A stretch of 64,000 bases of DNA from CAVVAE01 sp963746185 (GTDB taxonomy: Bacteria; Actinomycetota; Actinomycetes; Propionibacteriales; Nocardioidaceae). The notes beneath the pieces are model-generated. The model made no database searches. It was not told the DNA's origin and saw nothing but the letters and a program-made list of their open reading frames with translations. The stretch's first letter is position 1, and the number at the start of each line of letters is the position of its first letter. Positions 50,872 through 59,819 of this stretch are shown piece by piece. Both the position numbers and the translations under genes were made by a program. The stretch is from positions 1 to 64,000 of the forward strand of contig CAVVAE010000004.1 of the NCBI GenBank assembly GCA_963746185.1. The letters are read 5' to 3'.

Positions 50872-52599
50872 TCAGGTGGCGCGGTTGACGGCGGAGATCA
50901 CGGCTCGCAGCGAAGCGGTAACGATGTTGGAGTCGAACCCGACTCCCCACAGCACCTGCTCGCCCACGGCGCATTCGACGTACGCCGCCGCGGTCGCGTC
51001 GCCACCGGCCGACAGCGCGTGCTCGGCGTAATCGAGCACCCGCACGTCGTACCCGCTGCGTCCTGGCGATGCCGAGGGCAGGGCATTGATCGCCGACACG
51101 AACGCCGCGATCGGCCCGTTGCCGGAGCCGTGCAGGGTGCGATTCTCGCCATTGACGTAGACGTTGACTGTCAACGAGTCGTGCTCTCCAGCCGCCGACG
51201 AGGTGTGCACGGAGTTCAGGTCAAGCGGGGTACGACGGTCGAGGTACTCCGCAGTGAATGCCGCCCAGATCTCCTCGGGCGAGATCTCGCCACCTTCGGA
51301 GTCGGTGAGGTTCTGCACGATCCGGCTGAACTCGATCTGCAGCCGGCGCGGGAGCTCGAGCTTGTGCTCCGCCTTGAGGATGTAGGCCACTCCGCCCTTG
51401 CCCGACTGGGAGTTGACCCGGATGACTGCTTCGTAGGAGCGGCCCACGTCCTTGGGATCGATCGGCAGGTACGGGGCCTTCCACGCCACCTCGGTGACGG
51501 CCTGATCCGCGTCGCGGGCTTGCCGCTCCAAATCCTCCAGGCCCTTCTTGATCGCGTCCTGGTGTGAGCCCGAGAACGCCGTGTAGACCAGGTCACCGGC
51601 ATACGGGTGGCGAGGGTGGACGGGCAGTTGGGTGCAGTACTCGACAGTGCGACGGACCTCGTCGATGTCGGAGAGGTCGACCATCGGGTCGATGCCCTGG
51701 CTGAACAGGTTCATCGCCAGCGTGACGAGGCAGACGTTGCCGGTGCGCTCACCGTGACCGAACAGGCAGCCCTCGACCCGGTCCCCTCCCGCCATCAACG
51801 CCAGCTCGGTCGCGGCCACGGCGGTGCCGCGGTCATTGTGGGGGTGCAGGGAGACGACGGAGTGCTCTCGCCGAGTCAGGCTGCGGCTGAAGAACTCGAT
51901 CTGGTCGGCGTACACGTTTGGCGTCGCCATCTCGACAGTCGCCGGCAGGTTGAGGATGATCTCGCGGCCGGCTTCGGGATGCCAGACGTCCGACACCGAC
52001 TCGCACACCTCGACGGCGAACTCGAGCTCGGTGTCGGTGAAGATCTCCGGGCTGTACTGGTAGCCGAAGTCGACACCCTGCAGCAGCTCCTCGGCGTACT
52101 TCATGACGATCTCGGTGCCGCGGGTGGCGATCGCCCGACATTCGTCCCGGTCGACCCCGAACACGACCCGTCGAAACATGGGCGCGGTCGCGTTGTAGAG
52201 GTGAACGTTGGCGCGCTTGGCGCCGACCAGACTCTGCACTGTGCGCTCGATAAGGTCCTCGCGTGCTTGGGTCAGGACCGAGATCGTCACGTCGTCAGGG
52301 ATCTGGTCGTTCTCGATGAGCTGACGAACGAAGCCGAAGTCGAACTGGCTCGCCGACGGGAAACCGACTTCGATCTCCTTGTAGCCCATCTGCACGAGCA
52401 GCTCGAACATGCGCAGCTTGCGCGCGGGCGTCATCGGGTCGATGAGGGCCTGGTTGCCGTCGCGCAGGTCTGTGGAGAGCCAGCGAGGGGCTTGGGTGAT
52501 CGAACGGGCTGGCCAGCTGCGGTCAGGGAGATCGATCGGCGGAAAGGCGCGGTATCGCTCGAACGGCATGCGGCTGGATTGCTGAGGTTGGATGGCCAT
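50872..52599 (-). CDS. leuA: 2-isopropylmalate synthase
   Basis: The 575-residue enzyme condenses 2-oxoisovalerate with acetyl-CoA, the first leucine step. Seen are the N-terminal STDLRDGNQALIDPM, EIEVGFPSASQFDF, the metal block SLHPHNDRGTAVAATELAL and CLFGHGERTGNVCLVT, and the C-terminal regulatory domain with HGSGNGPIAAFVSAIN. It is of the long actinobacterial type. An upstream ORF with Leu codons (52669-52722) suggests attenuation by leucine. AAAG is 9-12 nt before ATG. Confidence 0.97.
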   Translation of the reverse strand: MAIQPQQSSRMPFERYRAFPPIDLPDRSWPARSITQAPRWLSTDLRDGNQALIDPMTPARKLRMFELLVQMGYKEIEVGFPSASQFDFGFVRQLIENDQIPDDVTISVLTQAREDLIERTVQSLVGAKRANVHLYNATAPMFRRVVFGVDRDECRAIATRGTEIVMKYAEELLQGVDFGYQYSPEIFTDTELEFAVEVCESVSDVWHPEAGREIILNLPATVEMATPNVYADQIEFFSRSLTRREHSVVSLHPHNDRGTAVAATELALMAGGDRVEGCLFGHGERTGNVCLVTLAMNLFSQGIDPMVDLSDIDEVRRTVEYCTQLPVHPRHPYAGDLVYTAFSGSHQDAIKKGLEDLERQARDADQAVTEVAWKAPYLPIDPKDVGRSYEAVIRVNSQSGKGGVAYILKAEHKLELPRRLQIEFSRIVQNLTDSEGGEISPEEIWAAFTAEYLDRRTPLDLNSVHTSSAAGEHDSLTVNVYVNGENRTLHGSGNGPIAAFVSAINALPSASPGRSGYDVRVLDYAEHALSAGGDATAAAYVECAVGEQVLWGVGFDSNIVTASLRAVISAVNRAT

Positions 52600-52650
52600 G
52601 AGGGCTGCTTTCGAATGGGAGGTACTTCGACGCCGGGAACGCAGCAGCTC

Positions 52651-52686
52651 CGCGACGAGGGGTCCGGCTCAGCGAACCTCGTCGCG
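52651..52686 (-). promoter_or_regulatory. leuA leader hairpin
   Basis: CGCGACGAGG (transcript copy of 52677-52686) pairs perfectly with CCTCGTCGCG (copy of 52651-52660) over 10 bp around a 16-nt loop. The first arm lies within the last codons of the leader peptide, so ribosome position over its Leu codons would decide whether it forms. Confidence 0.6.
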
Positions 52687-52722
52687 GCACCGAAGGAGCA
52701 GTGCTCGCCCAAGAGAAATCAT
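52669..52722 (-). CDS. leuA leader peptide
   Basis: ATG 52722 opens an 18-codon frame (17 residues plus TGA) reading MISLGRALLLRCRDEVR. Three consecutive Leu codons (CTG CTC CTT) and one earlier CTT occur, as expected for leucine attenuation leaders known in actinobacterial leuA genes. A -10-like TAGCCT (52732-52737, minus strand) ends 9 nt before the ATG, so the leader mRNA would have almost no 5' UTR. The stop is 69 nt before leuA. Confidence 0.75.
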   Translation of the reverse strand: MISLGRALLLRCRDEVR

Positions 52723-52861
52723 GGTGAGTTCAGGCTAACACCGGTACGACGCGACGGGCCTCCCGCTCCCCAGGTCGTGAGACGCAGGGGCGGCGGGACA
52801 CCCGTCGTACGTGGACGGCGCCCATGTTGCCGACCAGGCTTAACCGTCGTTGGATGGACAC

Positions 52862-53857
52862 ATGACCATCGAGCTCATCGATCCGCTTAGCTTCGACGAA
52901 TCGACCGCGGACCGATGTGCAGAGATCTTCAACGCATCGGCTGCAGCCGCCGGCGTCACAACCGCCCCGACGACCGGACCGGTCCTGGCTGCGCAGGCGA
53001 GGTTCACGCATGACAACCGCCCGTTCGATCGGATGTGGCTTGCGCACGACCAGCACGATGTCATCGGCTTTTCCTCGTTGGAGTTTCCCACCTGGGACAA
53101 CCAGCACATGGCGCTCGCGTTCTGCTCGGTCCACCCCGACCAGCAGGGACGGGGGCTCGGTCGCGCACTCTTGGAGGCGCAGGTCGAGCAGACCCATACC
53201 AACGGACGAACGCTGCTCCTCACCTTCACGATGCGAGACACGCCAGCGCAGAAGCTGCTCCTCGAGTACGGCTTCGAGATCGGTCAGGCCACGGCGCAAC
53301 GTCGACTGATGCCCAAAGACATCGACTACTCGGTGATCCAGGGGTTGGCTGACGAGGCCGGCAAGCACGCGAGCGACTACGAGATGGTGCGCCTTGACGG
53401 TGCGGCCCCTGAAGAATTGCTCCCGGAGCTGGTCAGCCTGTTCGAGTCCATCAATGACGCCCCCCTCGACGACATCGACCTCACCCCCGACGCTTTCCCC
53501 GTCGAACGGATCCGTCGCTACGAGGCCGCGATGGCAGCACGCGGACAGCGGGTCTACCGGATGATGGTTCGGCACAAGCCCAGCGGCGACTGGGCGGGTC
53601 ACACGATCCTGTGTGTCGACACGTTGCGGCCAGGCGTTGCGATGCAGGAGGACACCACCGTGGTCGATGCACACCGGGGCCATCGCCTCGGGATGTGGCT
53701 CAAGGCCAGCATGCTTCTCTGGATGCACGAGGAGCAGCCTGATCTGGCGACCATCGACACCTGGAACGCCGAATCGAACGACCACATGATCGCCGTCAAC
53801 GAGCGGCTCGGATGTTTCGTCAACGCGCGAGGAACGGCATTGCAGCTGCACCTCTGA
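52862..53857 (+). CDS. GNAT family acetyltransferase, two GNAT domains
   Basis: The 331-residue protein carries two GNAT halves. The first has FCSVHPDQQGRGLGRALLEA at about residue 85 with a full R/Q-x-x-G-x-G/A loop. The second has VDAHRGHRLGMWLKASMLLW at about residue 270 and TWNAESNDHMIAVNERLG, typical of motif B. The order resembles mycothiol-synthase-like tandem GNATs, but I do not claim that activity. The start is ATG 52862. Confidence 0.85.
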   Translation: MTIELIDPLSFDESTADRCAEIFNASAAAAGVTTAPTTGPVLAAQARFTHDNRPFDRMWLAHDQHDVIGFSSLEFPTWDNQHMALAFCSVHPDQQGRGLGRALLEAQVEQTHTNGRTLLLTFTMRDTPAQKLLLEYGFEIGQATAQRRLMPKDIDYSVIQGLADEAGKHASDYEMVRLDGAAPEELLPELVSLFESINDAPLDDIDLTPDAFPVERIRRYEAAMAARGQRVYRMMVRHKPSGDWAGHTILCVDTLRPGVAMQEDTTVVDAHRGHRLGMWLKASMLLWMHEEQPDLATIDTWNAESNDHMIAVNERLGCFVNARGTALQLHL

Positions 53858-53955
53858 CAGTTGCCACTGGCAGCCGACGCTGGCGGGACTTTGCGGGCAT
53901 CACGTGAGGCGTGGCCCACCGTTTCGCTTGATGGCGTTGACTACAGTGGGGCGCA

Positions 53956-54855
53956 ATGTCCCCGACTCCGCTGCAAGCCTGGCGCTTGCGCGCGTCTCTC
54001 GTGGTCGTCCTCGGCATCGTCGTAGCGCTGATGGCCGGCTGCAGTACGTCGAAGCCGGCAGCAGAAGGGGCCGCTGGCGGCAAGCCCGGCGGCGGCCAGG
54101 GCGGCAAATCGTCGAGCGGAAAGCCCTCCTCGTCTGAGTCGACCGCCAAGCCACCTCCGGCGCCACAGGAGGACCAGTGTCGCAACCTGACCTTTGGCGA
54201 CATCAACCGCTATTCAAACAGCACCGAACCATCATCGTGCTCACAGCCGCATACCTCTTACACGTTCGCCGTCGCCACCTTGCCGAAGGACGTCGCGTTC
54301 AGCGGTGTCGACATCGGAAACGACGCCGTGCAGGAGGCAGCGTCGCTCGAGTGCCGCTCCCGGTTCGCGCCTTTCATTGGGGGCAGTACGGCGACTCGAA
54401 CCCTCTCCCGGCTGTCTGTGACCTACTTCCTTCCTGAGCAGGAGGGCTTCGACGCCGGTGCTCGCTGGATCAGGTGCGACGTCATCGCGCTACGGTCCGA
54501 CCGCGTCCTCGCCGAGTTGCCGAGCCCGCTGGAGAAGTTCAACTCCAGCTCAGACGCGCTCGACGACTTCGGGCTGTGTTCACGCGGTGATCCAGGCTCG
54601 TCAGAGGGACTCTTGCTGATGTGCAACCAGAGCCACACCTATCGAGCCGTGGCGGCGTTGCGGCTCGGCGCGGAAGATGCGTCGTACCCCGGTGAGAGCG
54701 TCACGAAGGACGACGGAAGCCAACGCTGCGATGACTTCGTTTCCGACCTGCTCGGCGTCGGAGGCGGGTACTCCTATGCCTGGACCTATCCCTCCAGCGA
54801 GGACTGGGACAACGGGCAGCGCTTCGGCTACTGCTGGAACAAAACTTCCGGCTGA
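53956..54855 (+). CDS. lipoprotein, septum-formation-like family
   Basis: The 299-residue lipoprotein has lipobox VALMAGC after a signal peptide and a low-complexity Gly/Ser/Pro linker (about 32-75). Its outer domain contains repeated Cys segments: SCSQPHTSYTFAVATLPKD, split as SCSQPHT and FAVATLP, LECRSRFAPFIGG and LLMCNQSHTYRAVAALRLG. The C-Q-x-x-H-T-Y pattern twice recalls the actinobacterial septum formation/DUF4190 partner domain. TACAGT lies 8 nt before ATG, a possible leaderless promoter. Confidence 0.75.
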   Translation: MSPTPLQAWRLRASLVVVLGIVVALMAGCSTSKPAAEGAAGGKPGGGQGGKSSSGKPSSSESTAKPPPAPQEDQCRNLTFGDINRYSNSTEPSSCSQPHTSYTFAVATLPKDVAFSGVDIGNDAVQEAASLECRSRFAPFIGGSTATRTLSRLSVTYFLPEQEGFDAGARWIRCDVIALRSDRVLAELPSPLEKFNSSSDALDDFGLCSRGDPGSSEGLLLMCNQSHTYRAVAALRLGAEDASYPGESVTKDDGSQRCDDFVSDLLGVGGGYSYAWTYPSSEDWDNGQRFGYCWNKTSG

Positions 54856-54902
54856 TACGACCATCGCGGCGGCCAGACCTTGTCGAGGGCATAATCGTCG
54901 CC

Positions 54903-55817
54903 GTGGAGAAACTCGTCGGAGGCATTCAGGTCGCCGCGCTCGCCGTGTCGGCGTTTCTGCTCGCGGCATGTGGCAGCGCCCAAGACGTCGCAGAGACCGG
55001 GCCAGATGAGTCCACGTCATCGACCATGACACAGCCGAGCGATCCGACGAGTCCACCCACGACGTCGGAGCCGACGCCCGATCCATCGCCGGCAACGGAG
55101 ACGACCACCGCCAAGCCCCAGGTGGCGGGCAAACCCAAGGTCGGAAACTGCTACGACACCGGCAACGTCGCGTTCAACCAGCAACGCGACGGCAGCTCGC
55201 CTGTGGCCTGCAACTCATCTCACACCGCAGAGACGGTTGCAGTCTTTGCCGTCGGCGACTCACCCGACTCCGGCGTCATCGACAAGGCCTGGCGCAGCTG
55301 TCAGCCGCGGTTCAAGACGTACGTCGGAGATGCCCCAACGGTGTCCACCCTGGGACTGGTCATCATGTTGCCCAGTGACGCACAGGTCACTGCGGGGCAC
55401 CGGTGGATTCGCTGTGACGCCATCGAGAGGTCCAGCTACAACCGCGACGTCGGGCTCCCTCGCAAGGGCAGCGTCAAGGGAGTGCTGTCGGGCTCAGTTC
55501 CCGACGCTTATCGCGGCTGCGTCAAGCACTGGCCCAAGGTCAGCCTCGCCGTGCACTTCACGTCGTGCCGCGAGTCTCACCAGGCCGAGCTCATCCCGGA
55601 GGCGATCAGCCTCGGGGGTCCGAATGCGGAGTTCCCCGGCAGCAAAACGCTGCGGACCAGGAGCCAACAGTTCTGCGAGAGCACATTCCAGGAGTACGTG
55701 CCCGAGACGCTCAACTATTACTACTACTACCCGACTCGGGCGTCGTGGAAGTCCGGCTCACACGACACCACCTGCTGGGCGCTCGACACCCGAGGGGACG
55801 GACTCCCACCCATCTGA
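54903..55817 (+). CDS. lipoprotein, paralogue of the preceding gene
   Basis: The 304-residue lipoprotein has lipobox FLLAAC and a Pro/Thr linker (about 40-75). Its domain again has paired C-N-S-S-H-T-A-E and FTSCRESHQAEL blocks plus WIRCDAIERSS, which aligns with WIRCDVIALRS of the upstream gene, showing that the two are paralogues. CATAAT ends 7 nt before GTG 54903, so transcription may be leaderless. Stop TGA lies inside element C. Confidence 0.78.
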   Translation: MEKLVGGIQVAALAVSAFLLAACGSAQDVAETGPDESTSSTMTQPSDPTSPPTTSEPTPDPSPATETTTAKPQVAGKPKVGNCYDTGNVAFNQQRDGSSPVACNSSHTAETVAVFAVGDSPDSGVIDKAWRSCQPRFKTYVGDAPTVSTLGLVIMLPSDAQVTAGHRWIRCDAIERSSYNRDVGLPRKGSVKGVLSGSVPDAYRGCVKHWPKVSLAVHFTSCRESHQAELIPEAISLGGPNAEFPGSKTLRTRSQQFCESTFQEYVPETLNYYYYYPTRASWKSGSHDTTCWALDTRGDGLPPI

Positions 55818-55867
55818 CTTGTCAGGGTGGAGTCGTGTCGGGGCACGACTGGACCCTCACAAGTGGG
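55814..55867. terminator. 54-bp palindromic element, copy C (subtype II)
   Basis: The outer arms are CTGACTTGTCAGGGTG and GGACCCTCACAAGTGGG, the inner stem is GTCGTG/CACGAC. It overlaps the stop codon of the lipoprotein gene (55815-55817) and abuts the era stop (55868), between convergent genes. Length is again 54 bp. Confidence 0.8.
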
Positions 55868-56800
55868 TTAGAAGCCGAGGCGGCGTAACTGTTTCGGATC
55901 ACGCTGCCAGTCCTTGGCCACCTTGACCCGCAGGTCGAGGTAGACCGGCGTACCGAGAAGCGCCTCGATCTGGCGACGCGCCTTCGATCCGACGTCTTTG
56001 AGGCGGGCGCCTTGACGGCCGATGATGATTGGCTTCTGGCTCGTGCGCTCGATATAGAGGTTCGCGTGGATGTCGAGCAGCGGCTTGTCTTCTGGGCGAT
56101 CCGGACGCAGGCCCATCTCCTCGACCACGACGGCGATCGAGTGCGGCAGCTCGTCACGGACACCTTCGAGCGCCGCTTCCCGGATCAACTCGGCCACCAA
56201 CGTCGCCTCCGGCTCGTCGGTGAGCTCGCCCTCCAGATAGAGCGGCATGCCTTCAGGCAGCTGGGCGATCAGCAGGTCACGAAGCAGCTCGACCTGGTCG
56301 CCGGCGACCGCCGACACCGGCACGATCTCGGCCCAGTCGATCCCGACAGCCTCACCGAGGCGGGTGATCTCGAGCAGGTGTCCTGCCATCCGCTCCGACG
56401 AGACGAGGTCGCTCTTCGTGGCGACGGCCACCTTGGGCGTGCGTTTGACCTTGGCAAGCTCGCTGACCAAGAACCGGTCGCCCGGGCCGATCGGGTCACT
56501 CGCGGGCAGGCAGACCGCCGTCACGTCGACCTCGGCCCAGGTGGTCTTCACCAGATCGTTGAGCCGTTCGCCGAGGAGGGTGCGAGGTTTGTGGAGACCA
56601 GGAGTGTCGACGAGGATGAGCTGCGCATCGGGCCGGTGCACGATGCCCCTGATCGCATGTCTCGTCGTCTGCGGCCGTGACGAGGTGATGGCGACCTTCG
56701 TGCCGACCAAAGCGTTGGTGAGCGTGGACTTTCCTGCGTTGGGACGTCCGACCAGGCTGGCGAAGCCGCTGCGGAACGTCGGGGCTTCGGGAGAGCTCAC
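55868..56800 (-). CDS. era: GTPase Era
   Basis: The 310-residue GTPase acts in 16S rRNA maturation and 30S assembly. G motifs: G1 GRPNAGKST, G3 DTPGLHKP, G4 TKSD and G5 SAVAG. The KH domain has HANLYIERTSQKPIIIG. The Switch I segment has RPQTTRHAIRG. The start GTG 56800 is used. Order era, CDA-like, CBS protein, ybeY, phoH is as in mycobacteria. Confidence 0.96.
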   Translation of the reverse strand: MSSPEAPTFRSGFASLVGRPNAGKSTLTNALVGTKVAITSSRPQTTRHAIRGIVHRPDAQLILVDTPGLHKPRTLLGERLNDLVKTTWAEVDVTAVCLPASDPIGPGDRFLVSELAKVKRTPKVAVATKSDLVSSERMAGHLLEITRLGEAVGIDWAEIVPVSAVAGDQVELLRDLLIAQLPEGMPLYLEGELTDEPEATLVAELIREAALEGVRDELPHSIAVVVEEMGLRPDRPEDKPLLDIHANLYIERTSQKPIIIGRQGARLKDVGSKARRQIEALLGTPVYLDLRVKVAKDWQRDPKQLRRLGF

Positions 56801-56890
56801 GCCGACGATTGTTTCCTACCTCGGCAGGGTTACCCAAATGATGGGGTACGACGCGCACGTGGCCGTCGTACCCCATCGGTGGGCATGTGA

Positions 56891-57556
56891 TCAGCGGAAA
56901 CGAGCGACGTCGAGCCTCAGCGAGGTGACGTCCGGCACGTCGGTGGACGTCGCCTGATCGCAACTGCTCGACACCTGGGCGGCCACGCTTCGGTTGGCCG
57001 CATCATCGGTGGCGAAGCCGCCGCCAAGGGTGAGGAAGACGCTGGTCGCGGTTGCGGAGCCTGTTCCCTGGTCAGTGACCGTTCCGATTCCGACCGAGCT
57101 GCCGTTGACGAAGATCTCCACCGTCGCGGAGCGGAATCCGGCTTCCGGATCGCAGCCAGGGGGGAATGCCACCCGCAACGAACCGAGGTACAGCTCACTG
57201 CTTCCGGCCGGCTGGTTGTAATCATCGCCAGTCAAGGGATAGGGGCTGGACGCCGGACCCTGCGGCGCGGACACCACCAGGTTTCCTCGGAGCTTGTTCG
57301 AGACGCGCGTGGCCAGCAGCGTCGACTCGTCGATGTCGGCGCCGGTGAGACTGTTTGCCGCCACCTTCGAGGCGTTGACTGCGTTGTTGCCGATGTCGGC
57401 TTGCTTGACCTGGCCGTCCACGATGTCAGCGCTGCGCACGTTCAACGCGGCGGAGGCAGGAACGGCCGAGGCGAGCATCAGGGCGATGTAAGCCACGATG
57501 GTCGCGTGTCGGGGGCGATGGAATCGCTTCAAGATGCTGCGCAGGGGTGACGTCAT
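56891..57556 (-). CDS. secreted protein with ADI-type repeats
   Basis: The 221-residue product has an N-terminal signal-like segment (ATIVAYIALMLASAVPASA) after a basic start. It is followed by a repetitive ADI/V-rich stretch (SADIVDGQVKQADIGNNAVN, then SKVAANSLTGADIDEST) that is widespread in secreted Nocardioidaceae proteins, then a beta-rich domain ending LRLDVARFR. I know no function. ATG 57556 was chosen; an earlier frame is not supported. Confidence 0.7.
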   Translation of the reverse strand: MTSPLRSILKRFHRPRHATIVAYIALMLASAVPASAALNVRSADIVDGQVKQADIGNNAVNASKVAANSLTGADIDESTLLATRVSNKLRGNLVVSAPQGPASSPYPLTGDDYNQPAGSSELYLGSLRVAFPPGCDPEAGFRSATVEIFVNGSSVGIGTVTDQGTGSATATSVFLTLGGGFATDDAANRSVAAQVSSSCDQATSTDVPDVTSLRLDVARFR

Positions 57557-57654
57557 GTGGGTTGGTCTCCTTGGGTTGCGGTGCTCGAACCGAATACTCG
57601 TAGGAGGCCGCCAACGGTCCTGAGATACCAACCGCGTCAGTGCGTCTCAGCGAG

Positions 57655-58002
57655 TCAGGTAGTGACCGAGTCGACGACTGCCCCGTCGGTGTCTGCCCGA
57701 TAGATCTGCACACCCGTGCCAGCGAAGTCCCGCACCGTCGAGATGTCGGCCTCGAGAATCAAGAGAGCGTCGGTGACGACGAGTGCGGCTTCGAGGCCCT
57801 TGACCCCACTGCTGATCGCCATCGCCACGGCGACCTGCAGCGCGGTCAGCTGCAACGAGGGGAGGTCGACGTTCGTGGCGCTGTAGGTGCGTCCGTCGGT
57901 GTCGCGCACAGCGGCCCCCTCCAAGGACTCCGCGCGTGCGCGGTTGGCGCGCGCCAGTGTCAACAGCTTGGCGTCTTCGGGATCGGCTAGCTCAGCGGGC
58001 AT
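57655..58002 (-). CDS. cytidine deaminase-fold protein without zinc motifs
   Basis: The 115-residue protein has the layout of a small cytidine deaminase (YSATNVDLPSLQLTALQVAVAMA) but the C/HAE zinc motif is replaced by TALQ and there is no PCxxC. Metal and catalytic Glu are thus lost. A similar protein of unknown function lies between era and the CBS membrane gene in mycobacteria (Rv2365c position), so conservation implies a non-catalytic role. Start ATG 58002 is used. Confidence 0.8.
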   Translation of the reverse strand: MPAELADPEDAKLLTLARANRARAESLEGAAVRDTDGRTYSATNVDLPSLQLTALQVAVAMAISSGVKGLEAALVVTDALLILEADISTVRDFAGTGVQIYRADTDGAVVDSVTT

Positions 58003-58020
58003 GACGTCAGCCTAGAAGGG

Positions 58021-59352
58021 TCAGCCGAGGACGTCGGAGTCCGTCTCCACTTCGGCCTGCTGAGCCGTGTCGTCATGAGAATCGCGACTGCCGAGGCGGC
58101 TCACCACCACGGTGACCACCTTGTTGCGTCGTCCGGCTAGCTCCTCTGCCTGGAAGTGCAGTCCCTCACAGACCACCTCGGCGCCCGGGATCGGCACCTT
58201 GCCGAGGTGTTTGGCCATCAGCCCACCGACGGTCTCGACGTCCTCGTCGTCAAGCTCGACGTCGAACAGATCGCCGAGCTCGTCGATCGGCATCCTCGAG
58301 CTGACGCGCACGGCGCCGTTCGTGAGCTGTTCCACCTCGACAGGCTCGACGTCGTACTCGTCGGTGATCTCTCCGACGATCTCCTCGAGAAGGTCTTCGA
58401 TGGTGACGAGGCCGGCTGTCCCGCCGTACTCGTCGACCACGATCGCGACGTGCATGCGCTTGGCCTGCATGTCACGCATCAGCTCGTCAGCAGGTTTGGA
58501 GTCGGGGACGAAGAACGCCGGTCGGATCACGGTCTCGATCCGCTCCGTGGTCTCGGCCTCATGCCTGTCGAAGACCCGCTTCGTGACGTCCTTGAGGTAA
58601 GCAAATCCGATCACGTCGTCGAGGTCCTCACCAATGACCGGGATGCGCGAAAAGCCGCTGCGAAGCGCCAACGACATCATCTGTCGCAGGGTTTTGTAGC
58701 GCTCGATGAACACCATGTCAGTGCGCGGCACCATCACTTCGCGCACCAACGTGTCGCTGAGCTCGAACACCGAGTGGATCATCCGGCTCTCGTCGGACTC
58801 GATGACACGCGACGCCTCGGCGAGGTTGACGAGTTCGCGTAGCTCCGCCTCAGTGGCGAACGGCCCTTCACGAAATCCGCGGCCGGGTGTGATCGCGTTA
58901 CCGATCAGGATCAGCAGCTGCGGAATCGGTCCGAGTACGGCGGTGAGGGCAGCGATGGGCGGCGCCGTCATCAACCCGACGCGCTCGGCATGCTGCCGCC
59001 CGATCGTGCGCGGCCCGACTCCGACTGCGATGTAGGACACCACGAGCATCGTCCCTGCAGCCGTCAGCACTTGCAGCCAGGTGGGGTCGAGCAGATCGAC
59101 GACCACCAGTGTCACCAGCACCGTCGCCGTCGTCTCGCAGAGGATGCGGAGAAGCAGCGCCGTGTTGAGGAAGCGTGGCGCGTCGCTGACGATCGTGTGG
59201 AGGTGTTTGGCACCGACACGGCGGTCACGGACCAGCTCCTCCGCCCGCACCTTCGAGATCGACGACAACGCCGCGTCGGCACTGGCCAGGATCCCGCCGA
59301 AGGCGACGAGCACGGCTGCGATCGCGAGCAGGGTCACGTCGGTTTGGCTCAT
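58021..59352 (-). CDS. DUF21/CBS/CorC membrane protein (hemolysin-like family)
   Basis: The 443-residue protein has a DUF21 module with about four membrane helices, paired CBS domains (VMVPRTDMVFIERYKTL, FSRIPVIGEDLDDVIGFAYL, MHVAIVVDEYGGTAGLVTIEDLLEEIVGEI) given here only by key parts MVPRTDM and VVDEYGGTAGL, and a C-terminal CorC/HlyC domain. Members are linked to Mg2+/Co2+ transport. Overlap with ybeY is 4 nt. Confidence 0.92.
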   Translation of the reverse strand: MSQTDVTLLAIAAVLVAFGGILASADAALSSISKVRAEELVRDRRVGAKHLHTIVSDAPRFLNTALLLRILCETTATVLVTLVVVDLLDPTWLQVLTAAGTMLVVSYIAVGVGPRTIGRQHAERVGLMTAPPIAALTAVLGPIPQLLILIGNAITPGRGFREGPFATEAELRELVNLAEASRVIESDESRMIHSVFELSDTLVREVMVPRTDMVFIERYKTLRQMMSLALRSGFSRIPVIGEDLDDVIGFAYLKDVTKRVFDRHEAETTERIETVIRPAFFVPDSKPADELMRDMQAKRMHVAIVVDEYGGTAGLVTIEDLLEEIVGEITDEYDVEPVEVEQLTNGAVRVSSRMPIDELGDLFDVELDDEDVETVGGLMAKHLGKVPIPGAEVVCEGLHFQAEELAGRRNKVVTVVVSRLGSRDSHDDTAQQAEVETDSDVLG

Positions 59353-59819
59353 TCGACCTCGTCACCGCTTCTGACGCCGAGCCACTCGGCCAGCAACCGG
59401 GCCTGCAGCGCGAACATCTCCCGCTCCTCATCTGGCTCGGCGTGGTCATAGCCGAGCAGGTGCAAGATGCCGTGGATCGTCAGCAGGTGCATCTCGTCAT
59501 CGACGCTGCGCGAGAACGCCGGAGCCTGTTCAGCGGCGTACTGCGGGCAGAGCAGCATGTCACCGAGGATGCCCTCCATCTCGGCCTCACCTTCCCGGCC
59601 GGGCCGCAACTCGTCCATGGGGAAGGACAACACGTCGGTCGGGCCGTCCTTCTCCATCCACCGCCGGTTGTACTCCGTGATGGTGGGCTCGTCGACGAGG
59701 CGCAGGCAGAGCTCGGCTTCGGGATGTACGCGCATGCGGCCCAACGTGAAGCGGGCAAGCTTGGCGAACTCGGCGACGTCGAGATCGACACCCGACTCGT
59801 TGAGCACCTCGACGCTCAC
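59349..59819 (-). CDS. ybeY: endoribonuclease YbeY
   Basis: The 156-residue RNase acts in 16S rRNA 3' maturation and ribosome quality control. The zinc-binding motif H-x3-H-x5-H is LTIHGILHLLGYDHAEP, and DEPTITEYNRRWM is also typical. The GTG start at 59819 follows phoH by 10 nt on the same strand. The stop overlaps the next gene. Confidence 0.94.
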   Translation of the reverse strand: MSVEVLNESGVDLDVAEFAKLARFTLGRMRVHPEAELCLRLVDEPTITEYNRRWMEKDGPTDVLSFPMDELRPGREGEAEMEGILGDMLLCPQYAAEQAPAFSRSVDDEMHLLTIHGILHLLGYDHAEPDEEREMFALQARLLAEWLGVRSGDEVE

